Notes under the pieces: model-generated
Database searches by the model: none
What the model was told of the DNA's origin: nothing
Seen by the model: only the letters and a program-made list of their open reading frames with translations
Shown: positions 1 to 8,859 of the stretch, one piece after another
How the letters are laid out: every line of letters starts with the position of its first letter
Position numbering within the stretch: the stretch's first letter is position 1
Assembly (NCBI RefSeq): GCF_027352905.1
Contig: NZ_DAIEIF010000051.1
Span: forward strand, 62,001 to 126,000
Source: Acidocella sp.
GTDB taxonomy: Bacteria > Pseudomonadota > Alphaproteobacteria > Acetobacterales > Acetobacteraceae
DNA length: 64,000 nucleotides
Reading direction: 5' to 3'
Translations under genes and position numbers: made by a program

Positions 1-799
1 CCATCCAGGCAAGTCCGGGCACGCCCGCGCAAAACGCCTTCCATTCCCTCTCATTCTGAATGGAAATGAGAACTTGCCGCCCATCCGCAGTGGAAAACAC
101 CCCATAAGGCGCAATGGAGGTATGCGAAAGCCCCGAGCGTTTTGGAGGATTGCCCTGCTCGGCGTTGTAGAGCGGCACGGCCATCCAATCCGCCATCACA
201 TCGAACATCGAGATGCGGATATCTGCGCCCTCACCCGTGCGTCCCCGTCCGATCAGCGCCTCTAAAATGGCGGTCTGCGCGGTAACGCCGGTTGAGATGT
301 CAACGACGGATATGCCAACGCGCGCCGGCCCTTCCGGGCCGCCGGTAATGGAAGCCAACCCTGATTCGGCCTGGATGAGCAGGTCATAAGCTTTGCGGTT
401 GGCGAGCGGTCCCTCATCTCCATAACCTGTGATGGAGCAACAGATGAGCCGGGGATAGGCAGCGCGGAGGGATTCGATGGAAAGCCCAAGCCGCGCCATC
501 GCCCCTGGTTTCAGGTTTTGAATCAGCACATCGGCCTGGGCGATGATGGCCCGCAATTGTTCGCGTGCCTCGGGCTGCGTCAGATCGAGCACCACCGATT
601 CCTTGCCGCGGTTCAGCCAGATGAAATAAGAACTCCCCGCAGGCGTCGCCGCGTCATAATACCGGGCGAAATCGCCTTCCGGGCGCTCGATCTTGATCAC
701 CCGCGCGCCGGCATCAGCCAGACGCGCGCTGCAAAATGGCGCGGCGACGGCCTGTTCGATACTGACGACCAGCAATCCCTCCAGCGGCAACGCACTCAT
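1..799 (-). CDS. CaiB/BaiF family (class III) CoA transferase, 3' end cut by window
   Basis: Formyl-CoA-transferase-type enzymes move CoA between acids. Translating the minus strand from the ATG at 799 gives an open frame to base 1 (266 codons), starting MSALPLEGLLVVSIEQAVAAP, a typical CaiB N-terminus. It continues with LADAGARVIKIERPEGDFAR, the invariant-style WLNRGKESVVLDL stretch, and NLKPGAMARLGL. Full members run about 380-410 residues, so the C-terminal third lies outside the window. The start lies 2 bases past the stop of the upstream acyl-CoA dehydrogenase, so it is the most distal visible gene of the minus-strand acyl-CoA operon. It probably makes or exchanges the CoA thioester of that pathway; donor and acceptor cannot be read from sequence. 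Confidence 0.9.
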   Translation of the reverse strand, partial: MSALPLEGLLVVSIEQAVAAPFCSARLADAGARVIKIERPEGDFARYYDAATPAGSSYFIWLNRGKESVVLDLTQPEAREQLRAIIAQADVLIQNLKPGAMARLGLSIESLRAAYPRLICCSITGYGDEGPLANRKAYDLLIQAESGLASITGGPEGPARVGISVVDISTGVTAQTAILEALIGRGRTGEGADIRISMFDVMADWMAVPLYNAEQGNPPKRSGLSHTSIAPYGVFSTADGRQVLISIQNEREWKAFCAGVPGLAWM

Positions 800-800
800 A

Positions 801-1973
801 TCAATACGACCTTGGCATGCCGAGCACATGCTCGGCGATGAAACTCAGGATGAGATTGGTGGAGATCGGCGCCACTTGGTAAAGCCGGGTTTCGCGGAAT
901 TTACGCTCAACATCATATTCCGCCGCAAAGCCGAACCCGCCATGGGTTTGCACGCAGGCCTCCGCCGCCTCCCAGGCGGCCTCCGCGGCGAGCATCTTCG
1001 CCATATTGGCCTCGGCACCGCAATTCTCTCCGGCTTCGAACAAGCCGGCGGCTCGATGCACCATCAATTCCGCCGCCCGCATCCGCGCATAGGCTTTGGC
1101 AATGGGGAACTGGATACCCTGATTCTTACCGATCGGCCGTCCAAACACCACCCGCTCATTGGCATAAGCGGTTGCTTTATCGATGAACCATTTGGCGTCG
1201 CCAATGGATTCAGAGCCGATCAGGATACGTTCCGCATTCATGCCTGAGAGGATATAACGGAAACCCCTACCCTCTTCGCCAATCAGATTCTTGGCGGGAA
1301 CCATCACATTGTCGAAAAACACTTCTGTGGTGGAATGGTTCATCATGGTGGGAATAGGACGAATGGTAAGCCCTGCCTTCTTGGCCTCGCGCATATCCAG
1401 CAGAAAAATGGACAATCCGTCCGTGCGCTTTTTCACCGCGTCCAGCGGCGTGGTGCGCGCCAGCAGCAGCATCAGGTCGGAATACTCCGCCCGCGATGTC
1501 CAGATTTTTTGGCCGTTGACGATGTAATGATCACCTTCCCGGCGCGCCACGGTGCGCAGAGAGGCGGTGTCGGTGCCGCTGGTCGGCTCCGTCACCCCGA
1601 AGGCCTGCAAACGTAACTCGCCGCTGGCGATTTTGGGCAGATATTTAGCCTTCTGTTCCGGGCTGCCATGGCGCAGCAGCGCGCCCATAATATACATCTG
1701 CGCGTGGCAGGCAGCGCCATTGCAGCCCGCGCGCTGCACCTCTTCGAGGATCGCCGCGGCCGCTGAAAGGCCGAGTCCCGAGCCGCCATATTCTTCCGGA
1801 ATAAGCGCCGAAAGCCAGCCTCCCTCGGTTAAGGCTTGGACGAATTTAGCCGGATAAGCATCCTTGCGGTCCAGTTCTTGCCAATAAGAGCCTGGAAACG
1901 CGGCGCAAAGCTTGCGCACTTCGGCGCGGATCTCAGCATGCGATTCCTGCTCTGCGGCTTTAGAGGTGGTCAA
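801..1973 (-). CDS. Acyl-CoA dehydrogenase, isovaleryl/long-chain-type catalytic base
   Basis: FAD-dependent alpha,beta-dehydrogenation of an acyl-CoA. N-terminal helices, the FAD/substrate segment FGVTEPTSGTDTAS, KIWTSRAEY, and the C-terminal helical domain FGRPIGKNQGIQFPIAK with QTHGGFGFA are all present. The usual C-terminal EGTNE glutamate is absent: the equivalent stretch reads YQVAPISTNLILSF and the protein ends PRSY. A glutamate sits in SGMNAERILIG, the helix-G position used by isovaleryl- and long-chain acyl-CoA dehydrogenases. The frame is open to an ATG at 2036, but a TTG at 1973 has AGGAG 7 bases upstream and gives a normal 390-residue protein, so I prefer it. Same operon as the citryl-CoA-lyase-like gene upstream. 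Confidence 0.9.
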   Translation of the reverse strand: MTTSKAAEQESHAEIRAEVRKLCAAFPGSYWQELDRKDAYPAKFVQALTEGGWLSALIPEEYGGSGLGLSAAAAILEEVQRAGCNGAACHAQMYIMGALLRHGSPEQKAKYLPKIASGELRLQAFGVTEPTSGTDTASLRTVARREGDHYIVNGQKIWTSRAEYSDLMLLLARTTPLDAVKKRTDGLSIFLLDMREAKKAGLTIRPIPTMMNHSTTEVFFDNVMVPAKNLIGEEGRGFRYILSGMNAERILIGSESIGDAKWFIDKATAYANERVVFGRPIGKNQGIQFPIAKAYARMRAAELMVHRAAGLFEAGENCGAEANMAKMLAAEAAWEAAEACVQTHGGFGFAAEYDVERKFRETRLYQVAPISTNLILSFIAEHVLGMPRSY

Positions 1974-2045
1974 TATCCTACTCCTGATTCCGTTTTCCGT
2001 TCCGTGCTGTGTGATCGAATTGGCGTCGAGGATCAAGCCGCCCGA

Positions 2046-2840
2046 TCACTTGGGCTTGGGACCGGATGTTTCCAAAATTTCGGCTTCGGCACGCTGCCAG
2101 ATCTCGAAGGAAATCGGGTCCTGGCTTTCCTCGAAAATATGCCCGACGAGTCCAATCGCCCGCGCCATCACGCCGAATCCGCGCACGATTTTCCACGGAA
2201 AGCCAAACTCGCAACAGATCGCGCCGATCGCCCCCGTGGCATTGATCGGCAACACCTTGCCGGAAGTCTTTTCCGCCTGAGCCTGTATTTTCTGAACCAG
2301 TGCCACATACTCGCCAGACATGCCATTCTCGGCGGCGATCTGGAACAGGCGCGGCGCCCGCGGATCTACCGGCTTGTGCAACGGATGGCCCAGCCCCGGC
2401 ACAATCGCCTTGGCAGCATGGAATTTCTCAACGGTCGCGGCGGCGATAGCATCAAGATCGGCGCCAGAGCCAACCTTCTCGCGCGGCAGCGCCTCGGAGA
2501 GCATTTTTGCGGCCCCCTCCATCGAGCCCACAAACACCGAACCCAGACCGCACAACCCGGCCGCCACTGCCGCCTGGAGGGATTCGGGCGCGCCCATATA
2601 GGTCATGCGCGCGACGAGCGCCGAAGGGGTAATCCCATGCTCGACCAAAGTGATGAGGATGGCATTGAGCACCCGGCTCTCTTGCGGTGTCGCCTTGCGG
2701 CCCATTAATTGTAAAAAGGCGAAATCGCCGAGATCCATGTGTCCGAGGATCTCATTGGGAAGATCGAGACCGCGCACGCAGATTCTATCCGGTGTGCTCC
2801 AGGCGATTTTTGAGGTAATTTTCTCTTTACGCTTTGCCAT
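2046..2840 (-). CDS. Citryl-CoA lyase-like protein (citrate synthase superfamily)
   Basis: A 264-residue protein matching the citrate-synthase-like module of ATP-citrate lyase, which splits citryl-CoA into acetyl-CoA and oxaloacetate. Visible landmarks are VEHGITPSALVARMT (first catalytic His region), GLGHPLHKPVDPRA (second catalytic His region) and the C-terminal FGVMARAIGLVGHIFEE. The third catalytic residue, Asp in the NVDG motif of ATP-citrate lyase, is replaced: the stretch reads LPINATGAIGA. It may therefore act on another 3-hydroxyacyl-CoA, or be altered in mechanism. It lies between an acyl-CoA dehydrogenase and an HMG-CoA-lyase-like gene, 21 bases from the latter, in one operon. Confidence 0.85.
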   Translation of the reverse strand: MAKRKEKITSKIAWSTPDRICVRGLDLPNEILGHMDLGDFAFLQLMGRKATPQESRVLNAILITLVEHGITPSALVARMTYMGAPESLQAAVAAGLCGLGSVFVGSMEGAAKMLSEALPREKVGSGADLDAIAAATVEKFHAAKAIVPGLGHPLHKPVDPRAPRLFQIAAENGMSGEYVALVQKIQAQAEKTSGKVLPINATGAIGAICCEFGFPWKIVRGFGVMARAIGLVGHIFEESQDPISFEIWQRAEAEILETSGPKPK

Positions 2841-2861
2841 GTCAAATATCCTTGAAGCCCT

Positions 2862-3821
2862 TCATGCCGCCTTGCGGTATTTATCCAGCCCGCCGGAATG
2901 CATCACCCGTCCCATCAAGGGCGCGCCGATGATTTCCTCGGCCTTTTGCGCCGCCGCGATCAGCTTATCGAGATCAATCCCTGTCTCGATGCCGAGTTCG
3001 CGGCAAAGAAACACGGCATCCTCGGTGCAAACATTTCCGGCGGCCCGGGCATGGCCGTGCCCCGCAAAGGGACAACCGCCCAACCCCGCTACCGAGCTTT
3101 CAAACATGTCCACCCCCATGGAAAGCGCCGCGTAGAGATTGGCGATGCCCATGCCGCGCGTGTCGTGAATATGCATCCCAATCCGAGCCTGGGGAGCCAT
3201 TTCGCGCAACGCGCCGATCATACGCTTCACCGCCTCGGGATTTCCCCAGCCCATCGTATCGGCGATCACCAGAATGGGAACGGGAATATCTTCTTCCTGG
3301 CAAAGTTGTAAAACGAAGCGGAAATCATCGAGAATCCGCTCCTGCGGAATCGGACCTTCGAGATTGCAGCCGAATGCTGTCATTACATAGGCCGCATCCA
3401 CCCTCAGGCCTTCTTGCTTGTAGAGGCGCACCCAATCCCGCTGCTTCTCCCGTATTTCTGCGGACGAGCAATTGTTGTTTGCGCGCGCGAATTTCTCGGA
3501 TGGATAAAATAGGAGGCGGGGATCGAGATCCACTTTATGAGCGCTCAGCGCTTTGCGGAATCCCTTTTCGTTCAGCCAGAGCGAGGTGTATTTCACGCCC
3601 GGCTTGCGCTCGATCCGCTCGAATAACTCGCCCGTATCCGCCATTTGCGGCACGTATTGCGGGCTGACGAAGCTTCCGACCTGAATACGCTTCAGCCCAG
3701 TCTCGCTCAGCATATTCAAAAGCTCGACGCGCTGTTCGATCGGATAGATTTTCTTCTCGATCTGGAAGCCTTCGCGCGGCCCCTCCTCGCGGAATTCGAC
3801 GAATTTAGGAAAATCGCTCAT
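2862..3821 (-). CDS. HMG-CoA lyase family protein (HMGL-like TIM barrel)
   Basis: Members cleave 3-hydroxy-3-methylglutaryl-CoA to acetyl-CoA and acetoacetate. This 319-residue protein shows the barrel opening EEGPREGFQIEKK, the metal-binding MHIHDTRGMG, and the family cysteine loop SSVAGLGGCPFAGHGHARAAGN. In well-studied lyases the first motif reads PRDGLQ with an Arg-Asp pair; here it is PREGFQ, so the Asp is Glu. The cysteine loop also carries a His-rich GHGHA variation. The gene overlaps the stop of the carboxylase alpha gene by 4 bases (ATGA), implying translational coupling: carboxylation followed by lyase cleavage, as in leucine degradation. Substrate identity is uncertain because of the motif change. 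Confidence 0.88.
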   Translation of the reverse strand: MSDFPKFVEFREEGPREGFQIEKKIYPIEQRVELLNMLSETGLKRIQVGSFVSPQYVPQMADTGELFERIERKPGVKYTSLWLNEKGFRKALSAHKVDLDPRLLFYPSEKFARANNNCSSAEIREKQRDWVRLYKQEGLRVDAAYVMTAFGCNLEGPIPQERILDDFRFVLQLCQEEDIPVPILVIADTMGWGNPEAVKRMIGALREMAPQARIGMHIHDTRGMGIANLYAALSMGVDMFESSVAGLGGCPFAGHGHARAAGNVCTEDAVFLCRELGIETGIDLDKLIAAAQKAEEIIGAPLMGRVMHSGGLDKYRKAA

Positions 3822-5833
3822 GCACCTGCCTCCTCGGGCGGCAAAATTTCAGCAATGACCCGGCCCCGGTCGACCATGGCGCCTTTCGTGACGACAATAT
3901 TCTTGACGATACCCGCCGCGGGTGCCCGGATTGAGATTTCCAGTTTCATCGACTCCATCACCGCGATCACCTCGCCCTCAGAAACAGTCTGATCCTCGGC
4001 AACCTTGACATCCACGATCAAGCCGGTCAGGGGAGAGATGACCGCGCGATCCGCCGCTGTATCGCTTTCCGCAAAGGCCAAGGCGGGAGCGGGACGGTAC
4101 AGAACACATCCTTCCGGCGTGTCGATCTCAATGACGCCGGGGCCGCGTCTAACCGTCACCATATGCACGGCCCCGCCTTCGCTCACGCGCCAGCGGCCCC
4201 GCTTTAACTCATGCGCAGCCAGCATGAGCGCTTCGCCATTTTCGGCGATCACCTCGTAATGTTCACCGGCTTTTACGGGGCCTACGCGGAACTCCTCCGA
4301 GTCTCCCGCATCATCGGTCAGAATCACCAATTGCCTGGCTTCCATGGCGCCGCCCCCGAGGCCAAGCCGCCATCCGGTGTAGATGTCGCGATTGATCGAG
4401 GGATCAGCCATGCCATCCCGGCGCGGCTCCGCCATGAACAATACAGCGGCGAGTGCTTTCCACAACCGATTATGGACGAGTTCGCGCGGACGCAACAATT
4501 CGTCCAGGCGCTCATCGATCCAGCGCGTATGCACCCGCATGCGGGCGAAATCCGGATCACGCGCTAAAGCCGCAAGAAAAGCGCGGTTGGTCTGCACGCC
4601 TTCCACCGCGACATGATCAAGCGCCTGCGCCAGGCGGGCCAGGGCCGTCTCCCGGTCTGGCGCATGCACGATCAGCTTGGCGATCATCGGATCATAATAA
4701 GGTGTGACAGCGTCCCCCGCCTCCACGCCGCTATCGATACGCAACCCGGCGGGCAGGCTGAGCGTGGTCAGTTTGCCGGTGGAAGGCGCGAATTGCATCG
4801 CCGGATCCTCAGCATAAAGGCGGGCTTCGACGGCATGGCCATTGATCTTGAGATCGGCCTGGGTCATGCCCAACCCCTCACCTTCGGCCACACGCAAATG
4901 CAAGGCAACAAGGTCGAGTCCGGTGATCGCCTCGGTAACCGGATGCTCGACCTGAATGCGTGGATTGACTTCCAGAAAGAAATATTCCTCACCGGCGACA
5001 AGAAATTCAACCGTGCCCAGGCCGCGATACGCCAGCGTTTTACCCAGCCGCACAGCGTCATGCGCGATCTTGTCGAGCAAAGGCCGGGGCAGACCCCAGG
5101 CGGGGGCTTCCTCGATGACTTTTTGATGCCGCCTTTGCAAGGTGCAGTCGCGCTCGAACAAATGAATGACATGCCCTTTGCCATCCCCAGCGATCTGAAT
5201 CTCGACATGGCGGGCGCTCGGCAGAAAGCGTTCGAGGAGCAAGCCTTCTGAACCGAAGGTGGATTTCGCTTCGCGCAAAGCGCCTTCGATATCGGCCATT
5301 AGCGTCGCCTCGCTGGTGACGAGACGCTGCCCGCGGCCGCCGCCGCCGCCCACGGCCTTGAGCAGCACGGGCAATCCCATTCGCCGCACCTCGGCCGCGA
5401 TTTCCTCCGGGTTGGAACGGGCGCCCTCCGCCCCTGCGATCACGGGCACGCCCGCCGCGATCGCAGCCTCCTTGGCGCTGGCCTTGTCGCCGAAGCGTTC
5501 CAATGTCTCCGGCGTCGGCCCCATGAAGATCATGCCCGCCGCCTCCACAGCGCGGGCAAATTCTGGATTTTCCGCCAGGAAACCATACCCCGGATGAATG
5601 GCATCCGCCCCGGCGGTTTTCGCCGCCGCCACCACCGCGTCAATGCGCAGATAGCTCTCCGAGGCAGGGCCGCCGCCAATGCAGAATGACTGGCCGATCT
5701 CGCGCACATGCAGCGCGTTCGCGTCAGCCTCCGAATGGACAGCCACAGGGGTAATGCCGAGTTCCCGCGCGGTGCGGGCGATGCGGCAGGCGATTTCGCC
5801 ACGATTGGCGATGAGAAGCGTTTTGATTTTCAT
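3818..5833 (-). CDS. Biotin-dependent acyl-CoA carboxylase, alpha (biotin carboxylase + BCCP) subunit
   Basis: Carboxylates its own biotin with ATP and bicarbonate and passes CO2 to the beta subunit. Order: biotin carboxylase N-domain (KTLLIANRGEIACRIART), ATP-grasp with the Gly-rich loop AVGGGGGRGQ and FERDCTLQRRHQKV, active-site EVNPRIQVEHPVTE, carboxylase C-domain, linker, then a biotinyl domain near the C-terminus with VMESMKLEI, where the Lys of ESMK is the biotin site. A GTG at 5848 extends the frame, but ATG 5833 is preceded by GAGG 9 bases away and starts on the conserved MKIKTLLIANRGE, giving 671 residues. The architecture is that of methylcrotonyl/geranyl/propionyl carboxylases. Confidence 0.93.
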   Translation of the reverse strand: MKIKTLLIANRGEIACRIARTARELGITPVAVHSEADANALHVREIGQSFCIGGGPASESYLRIDAVVAAAKTAGADAIHPGYGFLAENPEFARAVEAAGMIFMGPTPETLERFGDKASAKEAAIAAGVPVIAGAEGARSNPEEIAAEVRRMGLPVLLKAVGGGGGRGQRLVTSEATLMADIEGALREAKSTFGSEGLLLERFLPSARHVEIQIAGDGKGHVIHLFERDCTLQRRHQKVIEEAPAWGLPRPLLDKIAHDAVRLGKTLAYRGLGTVEFLVAGEEYFFLEVNPRIQVEHPVTEAITGLDLVALHLRVAEGEGLGMTQADLKINGHAVEARLYAEDPAMQFAPSTGKLTTLSLPAGLRIDSGVEAGDAVTPYYDPMIAKLIVHAPDRETALARLAQALDHVAVEGVQTNRAFLAALARDPDFARMRVHTRWIDERLDELLRPRELVHNRLWKALAAVLFMAEPRRDGMADPSINRDIYTGWRLGLGGGAMEARQLVILTDDAGDSEEFRVGPVKAGEHYEVIAENGEALMLAAHELKRGRWRVSEGGAVHMVTVRRGPGVIEIDTPEGCVLYRPAPALAFAESDTAADRAVISPLTGLIVDVKVAEDQTVSEGEVIAVMESMKLEISIRAPAAGIVKNIVVTKGAMVDRGRVIAEILPPEEAGA

Positions 5834-5844
5834 CTGGTTTCGCC

Positions 5845-7452
5845 TCACATCCTGAAGACGCCGAAATGGGTTTCAACCTTGGGCCGCCGGGAAGTAATGT
5901 CCAGCATCATCGCCAGCACGTCCCGGGTTTCACACGGTTCGATCACGCTATCGATCCAAAGATTGGAAGCAAAATTATAGGCTCCCTGAAAATCCTCATA
6001 TTCCTTCCGGATCGGCGCCTTGAAGGCTTCCTCCTCCTCGCGGGTCCAGCTTTTGCCCTCGCGCTCGTTGATCTGGGCGCGAACCTGGGCGAGCACGCTC
6101 GCCACCTGCTCTGGCCCCATGATCGCCGCCCGTCCGGTGGGCCAGGCGAAGGTCGCGTCCGGCCGGAAGGGGCGGCCCAACATGGCGAGATAGCCGGCTC
6201 CGTAAGACCCGCCGGTGATGACGGTGAATTTGGGCACCTTGGCCGAGGACATGGCGGTGATCATCTTGGCGCCTGCCTTGGCGATGCCCGCCTGCTCGAC
6301 ATCACGGCCGACCATGAAACCACTGACATCAGCCAGGAAGACCAGCGGAATGTCCCGCTGGACACACAGGCTGATGAAATGAGCGGCCTTAAGCGCCGAT
6401 TCCACGAATAAAACCCCGGTATTCGCGAGCACTCCCACCTCGTGGCCATGGATGCGGCCCCAGCCAGTCATCAGCGTATCGCCATAAAGCGGCTTGAACT
6501 CGTGAAACTCGCTACCGTCCAGCAGCCGGGCAACGATCTCGCGGTTATCGGTAGGAACCTTAGCGTCGCGGCTGACAATGCCATAAATTTCCTCAACCGG
6601 ATAAGCGGGCGGCTGCGGCGCGAGTGGCGTTTTCCGCGGTTGAGGTTTTTCTCCCAGATGCTTGACGATATTACGAGTAATCGCCAGGGCATGGGCGTCA
6701 TTCTCCGCCAGATGGTCTGTGACGCCCGACACCGAGCAATGCATTTTACCGCCGCCCAGCGTCTCGTTATCCACCCGCTCACCCGTGGCGGCAAAGGTCA
6801 ATTCCGGCCCGCCGAGATACATGAAGCCCTGCCCCCGGACGATCACCGCCTCATCGCAAAGGGCGGGAATATAGGCCCCTCCCGCTGTGCAGGGCCCCAT
6901 GACCACCGCGATCTGCGGCACTCCCTCGCCCGACATGCCGATCTGCTGGTAAAAGATGGAGCCGAACTGCCCTTCATCCGGAAAGATGTTTTCCTGATCC
7001 GGCAGGAAGGCCCCCCCCGAATCCACCAGCGTGATTACCGGCAGACGATTGGCCCAGGCGATGCGCTGGGCGCGAACATGCTTCTTGCAGGTCATGCCGA
7101 AATATGTGCCGCCCTTTACCGTGGCGTCATTGGCGATGATCATGCAATACCGGCCTTCGATCAAGCCGATGCCGGTAATAATGCTGGCCCCTGGCGGCAC
7201 GCCCTCATATTTATTGAGCCCAGCGAGTTCCGCCAATTCGAGAAAAGGCGTGCCTGGATCAAGCAGCCGCTCCACGCGCTCGCGCGGCAGCAACTTGCCT
7301 TTATCCACGTGGCGCTTGCGGGCGCTTTCGGGGCCGCCCACGCGCTGTAAGCGCCGCAAGGATTGAAGCTCCGCCACCTTGGCCCGGTAGAACGCGTCGT
7401 TGGCGCGGAACTCCTCTGAGCCGGCATCCAACAGGGATTTCATTTTTGTCAT
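5845..7452 (-). CDS. Acyl-CoA carboxylase beta subunit (carboxyltransferase), methylcrotonyl-CoA-type
   Basis: Transfers CO2 from carboxybiotin to an enoyl- or acyl-CoA. Its 535 residues match the methylcrotonyl/geranyl-CoA carboxylase beta family in length and in the segments DKGKLLPRERVERLLDPGTPF, FGMTCKKHVRAQRIAWAN, VDSGGAFLPDQENIFPDE, MGPCTAGGAYIPALCDEA and GSYGAGYLAMLGRPFRPD. Both carboxyltransferase half-domains are intact. The start ATG overlaps the stop of the CoA-ligase gene (ATGA), and the alpha-subunit gene follows after 11 bases. Beta then alpha directly followed by an HMGL-like gene is the layout of leucine/isovalerate (liu) or acyclic-terpene (atu) clusters; which substrate applies here is not decided by sequence. 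Confidence 0.93.
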   Translation of the reverse strand: MTKMKSLLDAGSEEFRANDAFYRAKVAELQSLRRLQRVGGPESARKRHVDKGKLLPRERVERLLDPGTPFLELAELAGLNKYEGVPPGASIITGIGLIEGRYCMIIANDATVKGGTYFGMTCKKHVRAQRIAWANRLPVITLVDSGGAFLPDQENIFPDEGQFGSIFYQQIGMSGEGVPQIAVVMGPCTAGGAYIPALCDEAVIVRGQGFMYLGGPELTFAATGERVDNETLGGGKMHCSVSGVTDHLAENDAHALAITRNIVKHLGEKPQPRKTPLAPQPPAYPVEEIYGIVSRDAKVPTDNREIVARLLDGSEFHEFKPLYGDTLMTGWGRIHGHEVGVLANTGVLFVESALKAAHFISLCVQRDIPLVFLADVSGFMVGRDVEQAGIAKAGAKMITAMSSAKVPKFTVITGGSYGAGYLAMLGRPFRPDATFAWPTGRAAIMGPEQVASVLAQVRAQINEREGKSWTREEEEAFKAPIRKEYEDFQGAYNFASNLWIDSVIEPCETRDVLAMMLDITSRRPKVETHFGVFRM

Positions 7453-8840
7453 GGCAGTTGGGGATACTTTCTCAAAACGAAGGCAACTTTAGCGACGCCA
7501 GGCTTCTCGAACGTGCCTGGAGGAACGAGCCGCACATCGGCCCGGAAGACCAACGCGTCATGAAGGCGCTGCTCAATTTTTTTCTTCAGAGCCGGATCAT
7601 CGCTTGGATCCTGGCCAGGGCCGCGCTCGACGATGATTTTGAGCGGCGATTGTGTGGTATGCCCTTCGAAATCAGCCACGATCCTCATCACGCCATTGGT
7701 CTCCGGCACCAGCTCATTGATGATGCTATTGATCGCGGAAGGAAAAACATTGGCTCCGCGCACGATCAGCATATCATCAGTACGGCCGGTGCAGCGGATC
7801 TTTGGGCCGGTGCGCCCGCAAGAGCAAGTCGTGCCGAGAATCTCGACATAGTCGCCGGAGCGGAACCGCACCAGCGCGCTCGCCTGCCGCCCCAGCGCGG
7901 TATAGATCAGCTCTCCCTTCGCCCCGCTTTCCATCGGGATGATCTTGCCGGTTTCAGGGTCGAGCAACTCAGTGAGAATATGATCGAGGCTGACCATATG
8001 CATGCCCGATTGCTCTTCACACTCCGCCCAATAGGTAACGCCGAAATCGGTGCCCCCCATCATCTCGGTGCATTTTGCTCCCCAGGCGGCCTCAATTTTG
8101 GCACGGATGGCGGGAATACCTCCACCCGGCTCGCCGCCGACAATGACTCGCTGAACGCCAAGTTCGTGCGCCTGCTTGCCCACGATCTCAGGCGCCTTCT
8201 CGGCCAGATGCAGGACGAAATTGGGCGCACCCACCATGCAGCGCGGCTTGAGATCGGCGCAAACACGCAAAAGCCGGTCGATGCCGCCATCAGCGCCGAT
8301 CGGCAGATCGATCGCGCCCATGTATTGGAGCCCCTGCACCACGGGTATACCACCGACAAAGCCTTTCGCCAGCGAGAAAGCATGCAATACCAGATCGCCT
8401 GGCCGCACACCATTGGCGAAAAAACAGCGGGCCGTCATTTCATGCCAGGCTTCGGCGTCCGGCTCGGTCAGTGCAACATAAGACGGACTCCCGGTGGTGC
8501 CGGACGAGGCCTGGACCTGGATGATATCAGCCATCGGCGCGGCGCGATGGCGGCCGAAGGGAGGCTCAGCCGCCAGACTCTCACGCAGTTCAGTTTTAAA
8601 GGTGTAAGGAATCTTCTGGAGATCCTCGATCGTGCGAATCTCGTCGAAACTGACCCCCGCCTTGGCAAATTTGTCTTGATAAAAAGGGGAGTGGGTTTTC
8701 AAATAGGCCATTTGCTCAACCAGGCGCCGCTCCTGGATGCGGCGAATCTCGCTCAAGGGCATGCCCTCTATATCATGCCAAAATTTACCTTTAGCCTTTT
8801 CGGCCGCGTCAGCCCGGCGGTAACGCATTCCAAATTCCAT
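7449..8840 (-). CDS. PaaK-like phenylacetate-CoA ligase family (adenylate-forming CoA ligase)
   Basis: Activates an organic acid to its acyl-CoA via an acyl-AMP. The 463-residue protein has the compact PaaK architecture: IQVQASSGTTGSPSYVALTE (AMP-binding P-loop), GGEPGGGIPAIR, YWAECEEQSGMHM, RFRSGDYVEI, and a zinc-like TCSCGRTGPKIRCTGRTDDMLIVRG. Its substrate may be aromatic or branched aliphatic. Translation could begin at TTG 8855, but ATG 8840 lies 6 bases after GGGGAGG and is chosen. It is tightly packed between an acyl-CoA dehydrogenase upstream and the carboxylase beta gene downstream, so it is the likely entry enzyme of the pathway. Confidence 0.9.
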   Translation of the reverse strand: MEFGMRYRRADAAEKAKGKFWHDIEGMPLSEIRRIQERRLVEQMAYLKTHSPFYQDKFAKAGVSFDEIRTIEDLQKIPYTFKTELRESLAAEPPFGRHRAAPMADIIQVQASSGTTGSPSYVALTEPDAEAWHEMTARCFFANGVRPGDLVLHAFSLAKGFVGGIPVVQGLQYMGAIDLPIGADGGIDRLLRVCADLKPRCMVGAPNFVLHLAEKAPEIVGKQAHELGVQRVIVGGEPGGGIPAIRAKIEAAWGAKCTEMMGGTDFGVTYWAECEEQSGMHMVSLDHILTELLDPETGKIIPMESGAKGELIYTALGRQASALVRFRSGDYVEILGTTCSCGRTGPKIRCTGRTDDMLIVRGANVFPSAINSIINELVPETNGVMRIVADFEGHTTQSPLKIIVERGPGQDPSDDPALKKKIEQRLHDALVFRADVRLVPPGTFEKPGVAKVAFVLRKYPQLP

Positions 8841-8859
8841 ACTCGTCCTCCCCAATCGC

